A stretch of 64,000 nt of DNA from Polytrichum commune (GCA_950295325.1 OX485809.1:39091081-39155080); one strand, 5' to 3'; positions 39,001 through 50,777 are shown, counted from the stretch's first letter. Made by a program: numbers and translations. The notes: generated by a model from the sequence alone, not told the origin.

Positions 39001-39126
39001 AAAGAGAGTAGTATTGTTCTAATGGCCCTTTGCCCGGTGGACACTGGCCCATTAACACTACGAACATACACTTTAATCACGCCGGCCTTACAAAAAGGTC
39101 CGGAGTTTTTATCTATCTATCTATCT
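36010..39126 (+). mobile_element. Degenerate non-LTR (LINE-like) retrotransposon, RNase H/C-terminal part
   Basis: The plus strand is C/A-rich and G-poor over the whole block, unlike its flanks, and it encodes broken stretches in shifting frames. In order: GIGYAHPHNKEMAQQTIHWARLAA-like text (from about 36950), TPPNTPVNKNSKWNK (about 37330), a tyrosine/aspartate stretch, FRAKLMAIHKTFN, then HIFTDCLNCLYVINTQL, NIDGNEQADILAKNG (RNase H C-terminal motif, about 37840), and a Cys/His-rich WLIPCTCGQQRCHC (about 38465). Multiple stops and frameshifts show it is dead, and no reverse transcriptase core was recognised, so the 5' part is missing or decayed. The block ends with GGTCCGGAGTTTTT and four ATCT repeats (39111-39126), typical of a LINE 3' tail. 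The left edge is approximate. Confidence 0.65.
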
Positions 39127-40371
39127 TGTTTCATATTTTTATTTCATGTAGATATTTAGTTACATTTTTTCCAAAGAGGCAAGTAAGTCAAACTCCCCAT
39201 TGTATGGTAGAGTCTCCCTGATTTGAGTATCAGAATATCCTACTCTACATACAAGTGCACACAAAACAATAAACTCAATTGGTGTGAAACAAGACCCATC
39301 CACCTATCACTGCATCCTTTTCGGGCCACCACTTTTACAGTCAACCATTTTGGGTCCACACAATAATCATTCTACTCCTGGTCTAGTGCACCAATAGTGG
39401 TCATGCACCGTTTTTTGCTTTTCTATGTCATAATCTCATGTTGTGACTACTCCATGAGGTTATGTCTTGACCAATTTGGGAGACTCTTGACTTCACCTAG
39501 ATCCAAAGACATTGACCCCATTATTGTGAATTATCAATTCATTTGTGCACATTTTTTGGTGCTTAATTGCAGCACTCTCATTGGTGGAAAATGTCGGAGT
39601 TTGGAAAATTGGGACATACAAATTAGACTTGAATGGTACAAACAAATAGAGCAGACATACCCATTTCCGATACCCTTCCCCCAATCTTAATTGTACATAG
39701 AGTCCCCTAAACCCTTGAAGTTCAACACATGTAGATGTCAATTTTTAATGTGATGGAAAATATGTGAAGTATCACACATGTCGCTGTCACATTTTGACAT
39801 GATGAAAAAGTAAGTTATACATGTACGACTTTGGGTTCCTTGGAAAAAACATTGATTATACTCAAGTTTCGTCTCCTAGTTATCAGATACAAGTCGGCCT
39901 ATGTTGTGAATACAGGTTGGGAGAGAATCTTGCCTTCAATTTTTTATATAATAATTTCAAAACTTCAAAATGAATCATGATTTTTTCATTAAACTATGTG
40001 ATATCTATATCCTAGCCTATGAGAAATATGAGTAGTATTTAAGTAAATAATGTCAAGATGAACAATGCTTCCAAAATCTTTTAATAGCACTAATTTCACA
40101 ACGTAAAGAAATGCAGTATCACCTTCACTAATTTCCCACATGCATTATCGATTAGGTCATCCACACCAATTGGGACAATCGGTGTAACTTAATGTAGTTT
40201 TGAGCGTAGAAGAGGGAAGCATGCAAGTGCAATTTAGTAAACAATCAACTTCTCAAGAGTTAACTTACATGCCAATATCCCTTTGTCTCTAAGCAAAGGC
40301 TCTCTTGCTCTCAATGCATTCCAACTGTGCTCACATTCGTCTATACTCCTAGTAACAAAGACCATTTCATG
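39127..40371. other. Intergenic, no gene recognised
   Basis: AT-rich sequence between the LINE tail and MITE 1. Short ORFs only, no repeat ends seen. Confidence 0.4.
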
Positions 40372-40374
40372 TAA

Positions 40375-40909
40375 GGGTTGCTTTACACCTAGAGGCCGGG
40401 CCAATTCCCCTTGAGGCCGATTACATGAAATTTCAGCCCCTTTTGGGTACGAGGCCAACCCCAACTACACATTATAATAAGATTATAATGGGGGGCAATT
40501 TTCCCATACGTAAAGGCCTTAGGGCCAAGAAGCTAGGCTGATTCAATAAATCTAGCATAATCCAACGGATCTAGCATAATCTAGCATAGAGCTGATCATA
40601 TTTCCACATAGTCCAATGAATATGGCTCGTTAAAAGAATCATATTCTATTTTAGAATGATTTCTTTATTGAAATTTGACATTGGCCCCGAGGCCAAGAAT
40701 TGGCCTTCCATTTTGGGTGCACCCAACTCAATGAGCTCGGGCCGTGTCATAACATGCATTTTTTGATTAAAATTTTCATACCACCAAATCGACCCGGCCT
40801 CTAGGCGTAAAGGAGTTGGGACCGATGTCAGCCTTTTGACCAATCACAAGTGAGGATTTCAAGCCTCTTACACAACGAATTGGCCCGGCCTCTAGGTGTA
40901 AAGCGGCCC
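40375..40909. mobile_element. TAA-flanked MITE 1 (PIF/Harbinger, Tourist-like)
   Basis: Inverted ends of 33 bp with two mismatches (GGG, TT or CC, then GCTTTACACCTAGAGGCC...), flanked by TAA at 40372-40374 and 40910-40912. Length 535 bp, no transposase. A third diverged copy of the terminal sequence lies inside near 40785-40812. A 3-bp TAA duplication and GGGCC-type ends suit PIF/Harbinger. Confidence 0.8.
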
Positions 40910-40930
40910 TAAGGTGTAAAGCGGCCCTAA
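40895..40930. repeat. Exact 18-bp direct duplication joining two MITEs
   Basis: GGTGTAAAGCGGCCCTAA occurs twice in direct succession (40895-40912, 40913-40930). The first copy is the right end and TAA of MITE 1; the second provides the left TAA of MITE 2. Confidence 0.92.
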
Positions 40931-41517
40931 GGGCCGGTTCACACTATGGCCGTCCAAGTCGAGAGGCCGTGGGATTGAGTGGCCAAACTTTGTTGAGAGT
41001 CCAAAGAAATGAGCTGAAAATAGTCAATAAAATATAGTAAGTGGAGCCTTTGGCCGGGCATAGTGTGAAGCCTCCAAAGGCTAAGCCCAAACTCCTAACC
41101 TTTGGCCATGAACTCCCACAACCTCTCGACTTGGACGGCCATAGTGTGAAGCCTCCAAAGGCCGAGCCCAAAGTCCAAACCCAAAGGAGCATCCCACTGT
41201 ATTCCTTGCTCAAAATAACCCCTCCAATCTAATGGTCAAGATATTGTCAATGATTGATATTTTAATGAAAAAAAAGTTTGGCCTCTCGACGGAAGTCTGG
41301 GTCAAGCATTTTGCTCGACCCAAACTTGGCTCGAGAGGCCGAACTCTTGGCGCCATAACTTCCTAAAAGTGTTGCCACCTAGGCTCTTTTGGAGGCGACG
41401 TCCTTTGGACTTCGGCCTCTAGTGTGAAGGCCGAGAGGACGGACTTTGGACATTTCTGCATTTTCATTGGTCCAAACGCTTCTCCTCTCGAAGTTTGGCC
41501 ATAGTGTGAACCGGCCC
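40931..41517. mobile_element. TAA-flanked MITE 2 (PIF/Harbinger, Tourist-like)
   Basis: Perfect 21-bp inverted ends beginning GGGCCGGTTCACACTATGGC, with TAA on each side (40928-40930, 41518-41520). Length 587 bp. The interior holds further inverted and direct copies of CACACTATGGCC and CTCCAAAGGC (about 41056-41165), so it looks like a nested or internally duplicated foldback. No transposase. Confidence 0.85.
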
Positions 41518-41520
41518 TAA

Positions 41521-44129
41521 GTATTGTGATCATGTGGTGGGCAATTAAAGAGCCTCTCATTTGCTCACTTCTACCTGCTAAGTACATCTAAAAAAACTCT
41601 TCCAATGCGAGACCAGGAGAGTCTACTTTTAGAGGATAAAACAATAACAAGATTTGTGAGAGAATGGTTGAAAACTATGGGCAATAATAGCATTGTGGAG
41701 TGGCTGCGGAGTCACACTAATATATGTGGGGTATCCTTTGCCAATGGACCCCCTTCCACCACACATTCTTTAGGAGTTTGTGGAATACCATATAAGAATA
41801 CACGTATGATTTATAATATCTTTAGAAGTTTTTCTTTTTTCTTTTTGTCATAGGTGATGTTTCATAACATTAATAAGCATTTAGATGATGGTTTCTTTCC
41901 AAACAAAAGGTGCAGTTAAAATACTATGATAATTTAGAGTTGCATGTTGAAAGGTTCACATGACAACTTGAGTGCTCCCCATGAATGAAGATCATGTGAT
42001 CGAAGGATAATTCATGCTCATGTGATACATGATCTCATAGAACACAATCAAGGAGTTGTGTAATGTTATGCCTAGACTCTCAAGGAGGTAATCAATATGT
42101 AACCCGGGGGGGGGGGGGTTGCCTTTCAATAAAAACATATGTCATCTGTATGTGTCACCTTCAGTTTTGGGGTGGACTGAAAAAATGATATATGTACAAA
42201 GTCGGAGCTAAGAAACAACACGATGTATGTACATTTGACACATAAATAATAAAGAAATAATACCAAAACCAATCTCCAAGGTTCGTACACAAAAAGGCTT
42301 CAATCTTGCTTAATGAAGTTGTGCGAAACTCTTTCATCTATTGGCTGTAACCCCTACAAATTGGTTCCTACCATGAGTGCCATTATAGCGAAGTTCGCCA
42401 TGATTAACACTAACTCTAGACCCCCATCACCTCCAAATCCAACCCCAATGTCCTAGGTTGTTCAATTAATGACAAACGATGACGGTGGATAAACCATATA
42501 CAAACCAAATGAATAATATGAGTGTGTTGGATGATTATCTCTAGCTTAACCTCTACCTAACCTTCTATAATATCCTCTATATGGGTACGTTTGTTGTAAA
42601 TTTACATACAAGTCCAATGTTTTCACAATGTATTATGTACCCATATTAAAACTACATTTCTAAGAAAAGAAACCCCTAGCACTATGTAATTTTTGTATTT
42701 CATAGTCATGATTAATGCCCCTACTATACACCCATGTGCTACAATTTTGGAAATTCAGTCCACCCCCTGAACATGTGAAAGTTTTTCTTTATTTCCCTAG
42801 TTTTCACATAATTTTGATGTGAAATCTAATAGCTCCACTAGAACAACTGGTTCTACATATGTAAGGGCTAAGACTTGTATCCATATTGTGTGCATGTTTA
42901 GAGAGAAGTGCACTAGACATGTGATTTAGTAGGACATTAAAAATGATGTGCCATGTTAAGTTTCACGGTCTTCATGATTTGTCATGTAACATCAAATACC
43001 ATGCGACACGTCTCCCTAATTTGGATACCTAGTACTTGCAATGTGGGTTGATAATGAACAACGTGGGCCACGCTACAATAGATGTATAGTGTAGCGTGTT
43101 CTAATTGGGATTAGAAGAGTCTTTGCATATTTTGTGATGCATGTAAGTTAGATACCCATCTTAATTAGTCCCTAAAGGCTGAAGCATTGATCTCTCCAAA
43201 ATCATCTTAAAAAGTTTGTCTTAATTCAAAGGGTTATCAAACAAGGTGCTATGCACATAAGGCTTTGCCCGTTGAATAAATTGACAAGTGGTTGAAAGTT
43301 ATTGATGTTGTAGTATGTCAAGGAGAATAAAAATGGTTGACGTAATGTGGTAGTTTATAGGTAATAAACATTGGTATGTGAATCGTCCAATACACTTCCT
43401 AAATGCCTTGTTTTAGGAGGTGGAGTTAATTCAGGCTCTAGGTAGCTCTATCTAGTTTCGTCACTAAGTTTACAACTACATAAACTAGCCTTGCTTTTAT
43501 TCACATTAGGTATACGATTTCCACATTCATATGAATACATTCGTTTAACAAACTGAAACACACTTATGCACGAGAAAAGAAAAACAAATTAAGAACTTTG
43601 GTTTAGGACACAACCAATAAAACATGTACCTCTAATGATGGATCTAACCATGTGATGACACTGCAATCGTCCACATACCCCATTTCAACCCAGTTCATAA
43701 GATCATAACATAAACATGTACATTGCTATGGTCGGTTAGATGTGGCTGCCCATTCAAAAAAAATGTCCTTCTTGGCCTTTAGGGGTTAACATTGGCCAAA
43801 AGGAGACGTCGAATTGTCTACTTCAATGAGGCGTGAGAGATGTGACCGCTGGCCCTTCTGAAAATTTTGCAGTTGGGGTGTTTGGCAAGTGAAACTGATG
43901 GATTAAGGCATTGAGGGATGAGATTTGTCATCCATCCCACCACAAATCATCCATGAATGTGTGTTTCTATGTCCGGGAAAAGAACCGGCGGTTAGTTACA
44001 GATCAACCGGTTGAAAGTTGGAGACTTCAGGAGAATTACCGATCATTTTAGAGGAATCTATAGAAGAAAATACCTCGAATGCATGTAGCAAAATTGGAAG
44101 ATGTCAATATATAACCAGCTGGATTTAGA
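41521..44129. other. Intergenic, no gene recognised
   Basis: AT-rich, with a G run at about 42107-42118 and a small CACGCTACA/TGTAGCGTG hairpin near 43070-43100. No gene or complete transposon recognised. Confidence 0.4.
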
Positions 44130-45190
44130 ATCACTAGGATCTTGACCGATATGCTCAAAAACTTCCCGGGCACTGGTCTGTTTCACCTTCGGCCGTGTAA
44201 GCTTATGTGCAAGGAGTGGAATCGGTTAGCCGGTGATTATCGAGTTTCTGGAATCGACATTCAAGGACCGGCTTATCCACAAGCCGTTCTTCTTCTTGGA
44301 ACCGAGTTTTCTAGTAGGAGACGACGTATTCTTGTTGGCCTTGTGTCGGCCTGTTTGGAAAATGGACCACAACGCGATTGCCTTGGTATTTGTCGAATTG
44401 TGAAGCTCTGGAAGGTGTGGTGTGCTACACGGTGCCACAGCCAGGGCAGCTGAAGTTTCTCAATCTTCATACTAGGGTATGGAATACGTTATATCCAGAT
44501 TATCCAAGTGAGAATTTCGCACGTAAGTTGGTGTCTGGCATGTATGTTGATACGTCTGTGAGGCCGTTTGCGTGGAAGATCATTCTAGGTGGCACAGGCA
44601 TGGAGTGCACACGAATCTATGACTCATCAACCAATAGGTGGTCAAAAAAGGGCTCGGGGCTTCATGCGAGTTACAATAGAGCCTACCAGAAAGGTCTGGC
44701 GTGGAGCATGGATGTTGTGTGCATCCAGTATTCCCATATTACTTTTGACATACGATCTCCCAGAGGATGTGTGGACTGCACTCAATGTACCCTATATAAC
44801 TCCGAGAGGAAGTTTTATTCCGGCTGGAATTGGAGCTTGGCAAGGCCGTGTGTGCTTGCTAGCCGATCGATGAATGTGTGTGGGAACCGACGCGTAGTAT
44901 ATGTGTATGGCAGAACGATGAAGTGACCAGCCAGGGATGGGCGGTGTACAGTTGGATACCTATTGAACTCTATGCTTGAGTGAGGAATTCTGCACATGTG
45001 AATCTTCGTGCCAGCTATTGCACCGGCTATTTCGTCATGTACGTATGTGTTTGTCACACGACGAAGCCTGTTGTTAAAGTGGGCAGATTTGTTCTGTTTA
45101 ATCTGGATACCAAGGAGCGGACAAAACCACGGCTACTATATGGTGCAATTCAGAATAGTGGCAAGAGAAAACTGGCTTTGCTGGCCTAGA
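44130..45190 (+). pseudogene. F-box protein pseudogene with frameshifts and a nonsense codon
   Basis: An F-box-like start (ILTDMLKNFPGTGLFHLRP, then CKEWNRLAGDY) is followed by a substrate-binding-like region: KFLNLHTRVWNTLYPDYPS, RIYDSSTNRWSKKGSG, YDLPEDVWTALNVPYITP, GAWQGRVCLLADR, CVWQNDEVTSQGWAVYSW and VGRFVLFNLDTKE. These pieces resemble plant F-box/kelch-type proteins, which act as substrate adaptors of SCF ubiquitin ligases. They lie in successive different frames: shifts near 44380-44420, 44720-44750 and 44855-44870, and a TGA at 44977-44979. No single frame or plausible GT-AG splicing restores one protein, so I call it a pseudogene. A multi-exon gene with unusual splicing is the alternative. 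Confidence 0.6.
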
Positions 45191-47410
45191 GGTCGAGCTC
45201 ACTTAAGTTGCTACAGGTCATCTATAGTTCTATCATGGAGGAAGCTAGATAGCTTATCTTACAGGCCCCATTGAGGTTCTGGCGGCACTTAACTTATCAT
45301 CACGACAAATAAACCCTGAATTCTGGGTCAAGACAATGGATTAATACGTCTTCTATACTTTGCCTAATTTTCGATTCAGGATTGAGGGCCACTTCACACA
45401 AGAGACTAAGAGCCTGTGACCTTTGTACCACTCTCATTGGTGGAAAAGGCAGAGCTGGTCCAAGTTCGCTTCACACTCCACTTGAGGGACCAACATAGTA
45501 TGTGAATGCAAGATGGATGTAAAGTCTACATGGCATCAAATGGATCATGTTTTGTGGTCACTTTGACTATTTTAGTGCTGAGGCATTGCTTGAAGACAGG
45601 AGAGAGTGGGAGAGCAGTTCACTATCTAGCAGTTCACTATCTAGCAGTTCATTGTTGGTGAAATGCTCTTCTTTGTCTGTTCCAGGTGATGAATTCATCT
45701 CTAGTATCAAACATACATCTTGTCACTATAATAAATCCTAAATCCTACATTAGGACCAGATTTCACTTCATTGCAATGTCAAAAGAAATTGTGTTGTATG
45801 CGCCAATGTAATTCTCTCCATATGGGGTATTGCCAACGTCCATTAGGAGGAGTCTACAATTGATACAGATTTTTTCATATTTGCATCTCATGGGAGCACT
45901 GTCTTCAGAACGGGGACAGAGGAATTGAAGTTATTATTAACTTGAAGTTCAAGGAATTTTGCTTCATTTTAGTTGTATTGGGGGACATGAGAGCAAATCG
46001 TGGCAAAGGAGATGGTTGAGATCAAGGTAGGGATGAGGATATTGGTTGATACAGCAGGAGGTGACAGGCCAGGAAGAAGTGCCAGAGAGATATGAAGGAC
46101 GTTTGTTGGCTCTCTTACAATTCCCACAATGTCAAGTTTGCTCACGAATATGCACAAGACCACCATGGAAAATTGGGATCCATAACTATATGACATAATG
46201 TTCTAGCAGTGTGCTTCACCACAATCTGTTGTAGTTGATGTGAGTAGATTTGACGATCTGTCCATATCTCAGTTGATATAGCAGAAGGTGAAGGGCTCTG
46301 TTGCAGTATTTAGTCTAGTGATCCATGCCATTTCCTCTTATTCTATCTCACAAGGGAGTCATTTCCAGTTATTGTTTCCCAAATCAGTGGAACAATGTTG
46401 ATGATCTTCTGTGAAGTTCACTTGGAACTTTTGTGTCATACACAAATCTCTTTCTTGCTCTGTATCCCTATCTTGGGTATTATCTCACCCAAGAATTTTC
46501 AGAACTTTGTGACTTTGAGCTACCATCCAGAAATGGACACTAAAATGTCTAGTAGTTGTAGATGGGAAAACACTGTAAATCCTGTAAGTGGCAACACAAA
46601 GCTCACCCCACAAAATTGCTTCTCCAAGTCATGTGCATGTTCTTTCTGACCTCACTTAGTTGGTTTCTCATCCTCTCTAGCTTTCTTCGGCTCACCAAAG
46701 ACTCCGACCTTGGGTCAGTTCGGACTAATCATTTGCTGGATAGCGATCAAGGAGATGAAGAAGGTGAGCACGAAACTGATGGCATGACTTGGACAGCAAA
46801 TTCTTGCAAAAACCCTAAGCCTGAATAGCTCTCCTCTTTCAAGATAGAGGCGGCTTGAAACTCAAAAGTATAAAAAAATTCACATCGCCCATCTAAGGCA
46901 TTCCAGGTCCATTATACTCTTACTGATAAGCATGGCTAGAAAGTCCTCACTATATAAGTCCGAATCCACTTCGAGTATTGGAAATACTCGTCAAATTCCA
47001 TTTTGTCTTCGCCATAAGAGTTTGATACTTGGTGAATTGAGGTCCGTTGTGTTCTATTTCCACAGCAGGTTTCCAGTTACTTCATTTTCGGACGCCAGCT
47101 TAATATCACTAACTGATTGTGACCTCAGAACCAAAAAGCACGTGAAATTGAATCCATCTGCTGCAGGCAAATACCACTCTGCACCTGTCCCACGACTTAG
47201 TCATCTCAGTTGCAGCTAACAAATTTGTAGCACTACTCCTAGCAAAACATGAGAGGGCACATTTTCAAGAAGGACCCTGGTTGCTCCTGGGACTTAAGAG
47301 TCATACCAATATCATGTGCAGGATAATGTAGTATCATTGACGGCATGTGCATGAATGGACAATAGAAGAACCAAACTCAACAGAAATGTATTAGGAGCTA
47401 ACCCCAGAAT
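45191..47410. other. Region between the F-box pseudogene and NRPC11, no gene recognised
   Basis: Base composition is closer to that of the genic parts than to the AT-rich repeats, and ORFs of 75-95 codons occur on both strands (for example 46932-47219 plus), yet none shows a domain I recognise. It may include decayed F-box gene sequence and the NRPC11 3' UTR at its right end. Confidence 0.35.
45613..45650. repeat. 15-bp minisatellite
   Basis: AGCAGTTCACTATCT occurs about two and a half times in tandem, downstream of the F-box pseudogene. In one frame it encodes Ser-rich text, but no real gene is apparent. Confidence 0.85.
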
Positions 47411-48338
47411 TCAATTTTCCTTCCAGCGATGACTACAATCAATGTTGCAGCACTTGTAGAAAGTAGTCATAGGCTCATCCGCAGATCGAATCTGAATTTG
47501 CATGAAGTAGGCCTGTCCGTAGCTACAGTTTGGACATGTCGCTGCAATAGTATTCCACCATTGTCTTAGACTGACGCATACAATTACGATAAAATTGAGA
47601 AAATGCTGGAAGAAACGACACAAAAAGCAGATACTGCGTCGTCCGCAACGGAAAAAGAAGTCACATTGGTATGTCATCAATTTGCAGTTATTCCGACTAT
47701 TTGTGTTGCAAAACCGGCAGTACTTTCAGTTCCAAGGAACACCATTATATCACTGTCCTTTCCCCATCAAACTCCCCAACACGAAGACATCCACAAAAAA
47801 ACATACAATGCCACAATACAATGCCTTAGGCACTCTGTGAAACATAACAGCAAAAATCTCCACACTCATTCAGTACAGGAAATCAGACATGCCTTGAGTG
47901 CGATCGACATTCTTCCAAGCATCTTCACCACCAAGGACGTCATCCACTTCCTTTTTCTTCAAGTTTAGCTTCTTGCTAATCTGTATATCCATCGTGTCAG
48001 TACTTCGATTTTTTCTCTATATCCATCATGTATGATGTTTGTACTCTTGACAAAAGCAAGACAGGATTCTAGACTCTGTCCATCCAAAAGCCTTCAGAAT
48101 TTATGCATTATGTAAAATCAGCATGAAATCAGACAAGGTAGGCTGCAGAACCACAGCAAGGAATATCAAACCAAAAAGACCTAAAAAGACCTAGTAAGCG
48201 ATTGGTGAATTTTCAAACACACACCTTGCGATCGATGGGATAGATGTAGGGGCAAGTCGGGCAGTAAAAGCGAAGCGGTCGGCCCATGCTGGGATTCTCC
48301 ACCAGCAGCAAGTTTGCACATGTTGGACAGAAATCCAT
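47411..48338 (-). CDS. NRPC11: DNA-directed RNA polymerase III subunit C11 (RPC10/POLR3K)
   Basis: Small Pol III subunit needed for transcript cleavage, termination and reinitiation. Three exons (48338-48225, 47980-47893, 47541-47411) give 110 residues against 108 in human. The N-terminal zinc ribbon has C4, C7, C26 and C29 (CPTC twice). A conserved linker follows (KEVDDVLGGEDAWKNVDRT), then a TFIIS-like zinc ribbon with C70/C73 and C98/C103. The RNA-cleavage loop RSADEP is at residues 86-91, with the family's TTFYKC and W107 after it. Intron 1 is GT-AG. Intron 2 (47892-47542) appears to use a GC donor (AAG|GCATGT): only that join gives the conserved spacing TQATCPNC. It lies head-to-head with PRP4 kinase across about 2.4 kb; a GAA-repeat at 48467-48485 sits just upstream of the start. 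Confidence 0.95.
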
Positions 48339-50499
48339 CTCTTATTCAATCGGCGCCCGCCTCCCGGTCCCTCTGCGACGCTCCCCTAACTTGCTTACCT
48401 CCTCGGCGTCACCATCGATTCTTCCTTGCACCCGCTTGCTCTGGTTTGCCCGAATTTGCCTAACGTGAGAAGAAGAAGAAGAAGACCGTAGGTAATCCAC
48501 ACTGCCGTTCCCGTTGAAGTAAAAGGTGAGCGGGCCTAATTTGGTTACTTCCTCGTCTTAAACGGACACTTGTATCTGAGTGCTGGGCATAAGGTCATGA
48601 TCTAACAACGGACATCGAATAGACACGTGTTGAACATAGATTGGACTACGTGCAGAGGGTAATTCACTGAGGGGCAGGGCAGCGGCCGAAAATCCCACAA
48701 CGACCTGCCCGAAGTGGATTGCATTGCATAAAGCACATCTATTTAATTTCTAATCGGGGTGTATTATATGGGGACTGTACAAGAGGGTCTACGTTGGTAG
48801 AATGTCCTCCCCTCCAAAACGAGGACGTTGTGTTTTGAGGACGGACAAAAAGCACGAGGAATGTGGCTATGGGTGTGATTTGGATTTAGTAATCATCTTA
48901 CATTGATTGTGTGTTTTTACATTCCATGACAAGTGGGTTCGTGGTTAAAGTGTTTGTGTCGATGCATGTGTGTCTCAAGTATATTGATTACATCTAGTAT
49001 TTGTGGCACACTATAATTTTGGCCAATGTAAATTTTTCTTGATCTACGCTCTTTTTTTAGCATGTAATCTCATATGTTTAAAGCTAGGAACATGAAATCA
49101 GCAAATAGTTACACTCACATAAAACATTGTGGCATGTATATCTAAAAGAAATTGCAACCTCATTTATCACAAAACTGGACTTCATAGTACTCCTTTCAAA
49201 ACGAACTACACACTTCTTCATCTCAAATCATGCAACCCGTCCTACAACATTGAAAAGAAAGGAAATAAAACTATGAAGTCTCAACCTAACCTCAAAATTA
49301 TTGTGGGTCACCCTATTTTCAGCTCGTGCATCTATATACATGATAGACATGACAGTGGTGAGCAAGTGGGTGATGACAGTCGCCTTGCCATTCCCACCAT
49401 TGTCTTAAACGAACACCTATAGAATATTTACAATTTAACTAGAAGTATAAATACGAATAGAATACTTTTATTATCTTCAAAGAGAAAGTAAAAGCAATAT
49501 CTTTGACATAAGAGGAAGCTCAAGGGAGTAGAGAAGATCTTTCTTTGTCTCTCATGTTGGTGGGTGCTTTGAGCTCATAATTAATCATAATATTGTATTT
49601 AAGTTGTGAAGCTTTGTAATGCACAAAGTTTGAAAGTTCACAAATTAATGTCTCATGTGCATTTTGTGATTGTATTATTTTTAATATAAAAGAGAAACCT
49701 TCCCATGATATTGATTTACATATAGCTATTTTGTGGCCAAAGTCAAACACCTCCCCTTCATTTCACCAAAAGCAGGAGTTTTGACACACTAAACACTCCT
49801 CAAGCATTATAAATTTTCGAGAGTGGGTGAAATTCCCTACACATACATGAGTTTTGAGAAATTTCAAGGATAACTTTACTTTAATACCAATCCAATCCAT
49901 CTTTTCATTACTTATCTCGTTGAATTATCGGAGGAACGATTTTAAAAAATAAATAAATTTTGTGGGTTTTCCTATTTTGTGCTCATGACCTTCAAACAAG
50001 AAAACCTACTTATGTTTCTCTTTGGACTCCAATCAACCACGTTGCTGCACTAAATATTGTATTTAGTGTCACCAATTCTATTTGTCTTGCTCAATACTAA
50101 ATTTCAGCTGCCCATGTAGTGTGACCAACACTAAATGTAAACTTGACATAATTTGTTATTCTTTTTAAAGTAATTAGGGCATTATAGATTTACAATGTTG
50201 CACTTACAATGTGTTTTTAATCCAAATTTCAGCCATCCATGATAATATTTCATTACAAAAATGTTAAGATGCATAAAAAAAAGTAGGATGAACTAAAAGT
50301 GAGTTAGGGTGACGATATTTGTAAATTTATTCACAAGGAGTGTCATTAGAAAAGTTACCACAGTGAAATAAAATACCATATGACAGTAGTAATTTTAGTT
50401 AATTAGGATTGCAAACGGTTCTAGAGGAGAAGGGGACGACTCAAAGTGGTGGAGGACTAGTTTCTTTTACCTCACCCCTTCACAAAGGGGATTGAACGA
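48339..50499. other. Shared intergenic region between NRPC11 and PRP4K
   Basis: Must hold the promoters of both divergently transcribed genes. It begins with a GAA microsatellite (about 48467-48485) on the NRPC11 side. From about 48.9 kb it becomes AT-rich repeat-like DNA, including a copy of the dispersed repeat described at 50045-50278. No ORF with recognisable content. Confidence 0.5.
50045..50278 (-). repeat. Dispersed repeat, copy B (empty site)
   Basis: Diverged inverted copy of the repeat at 1630-2265. It carries a single CACTACAT (reverse strand of 50114-50121) exactly where copy A holds the 393-bp element, so it represents the pre-insertion state. It lies a few hundred bases upstream of the PRP4 kinase 5' UTR. 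Confidence 0.75.
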
Positions 50500-50777
50500 T
50501 GGAAGCTTGAAGGAAAGCGAGGAAAGCGAGGAGAGGAGAGGAGAGCAGAAGCAGAGAGTCGTCTTGGCCACCCTTTTCCAACGAGGATCATATTAGGGCA
50601 ACTCTTCTTCGGGAGAAAGGCTATGGCGAAGCTCAAACCCTCGTGTGCCCGCTAGCTCTTCAACTTCTCGCTCGCCTTCATCCCCCCCGTCCGGTAAGTA
50701 CGCTACGTTACGGCGAGACGTCTCTGTGGCCGATGCGCGCGCAGCAGAGCGCGAGGAGTCGTTTGACGTAATCTGTG
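50500..50777 (+). promoter_or_regulatory. Probable 5' UTR/promoter-proximal region of PRP4 kinase
   Basis: Purine-rich GGAAAGCGAGGAGAGGAGAGG blocks from about 50510 give way to GC-rich, CpG-containing sequence up to the ATG. Several in-frame stops precede the start. A good donor-like site (CCG|gtaagtacg, about 50694) is present, but no convincing acceptor precedes the ATG. Opposite-strand ORFs here are shadows of the biased Arg/Glu codons. Confidence 0.4.

Noticed and set aside
43068-43100. CACGCTACA/TGTAGCGTG hairpin
   Set aside because: A 9-bp stem is expected by chance in 64 kb, and no flanking target duplication was seen.
46932-47219. 95-codon plus-strand ORF
   Set aside because: No recognisable domain, no splice-linked neighbours, and both strands have similar short ORFs here.
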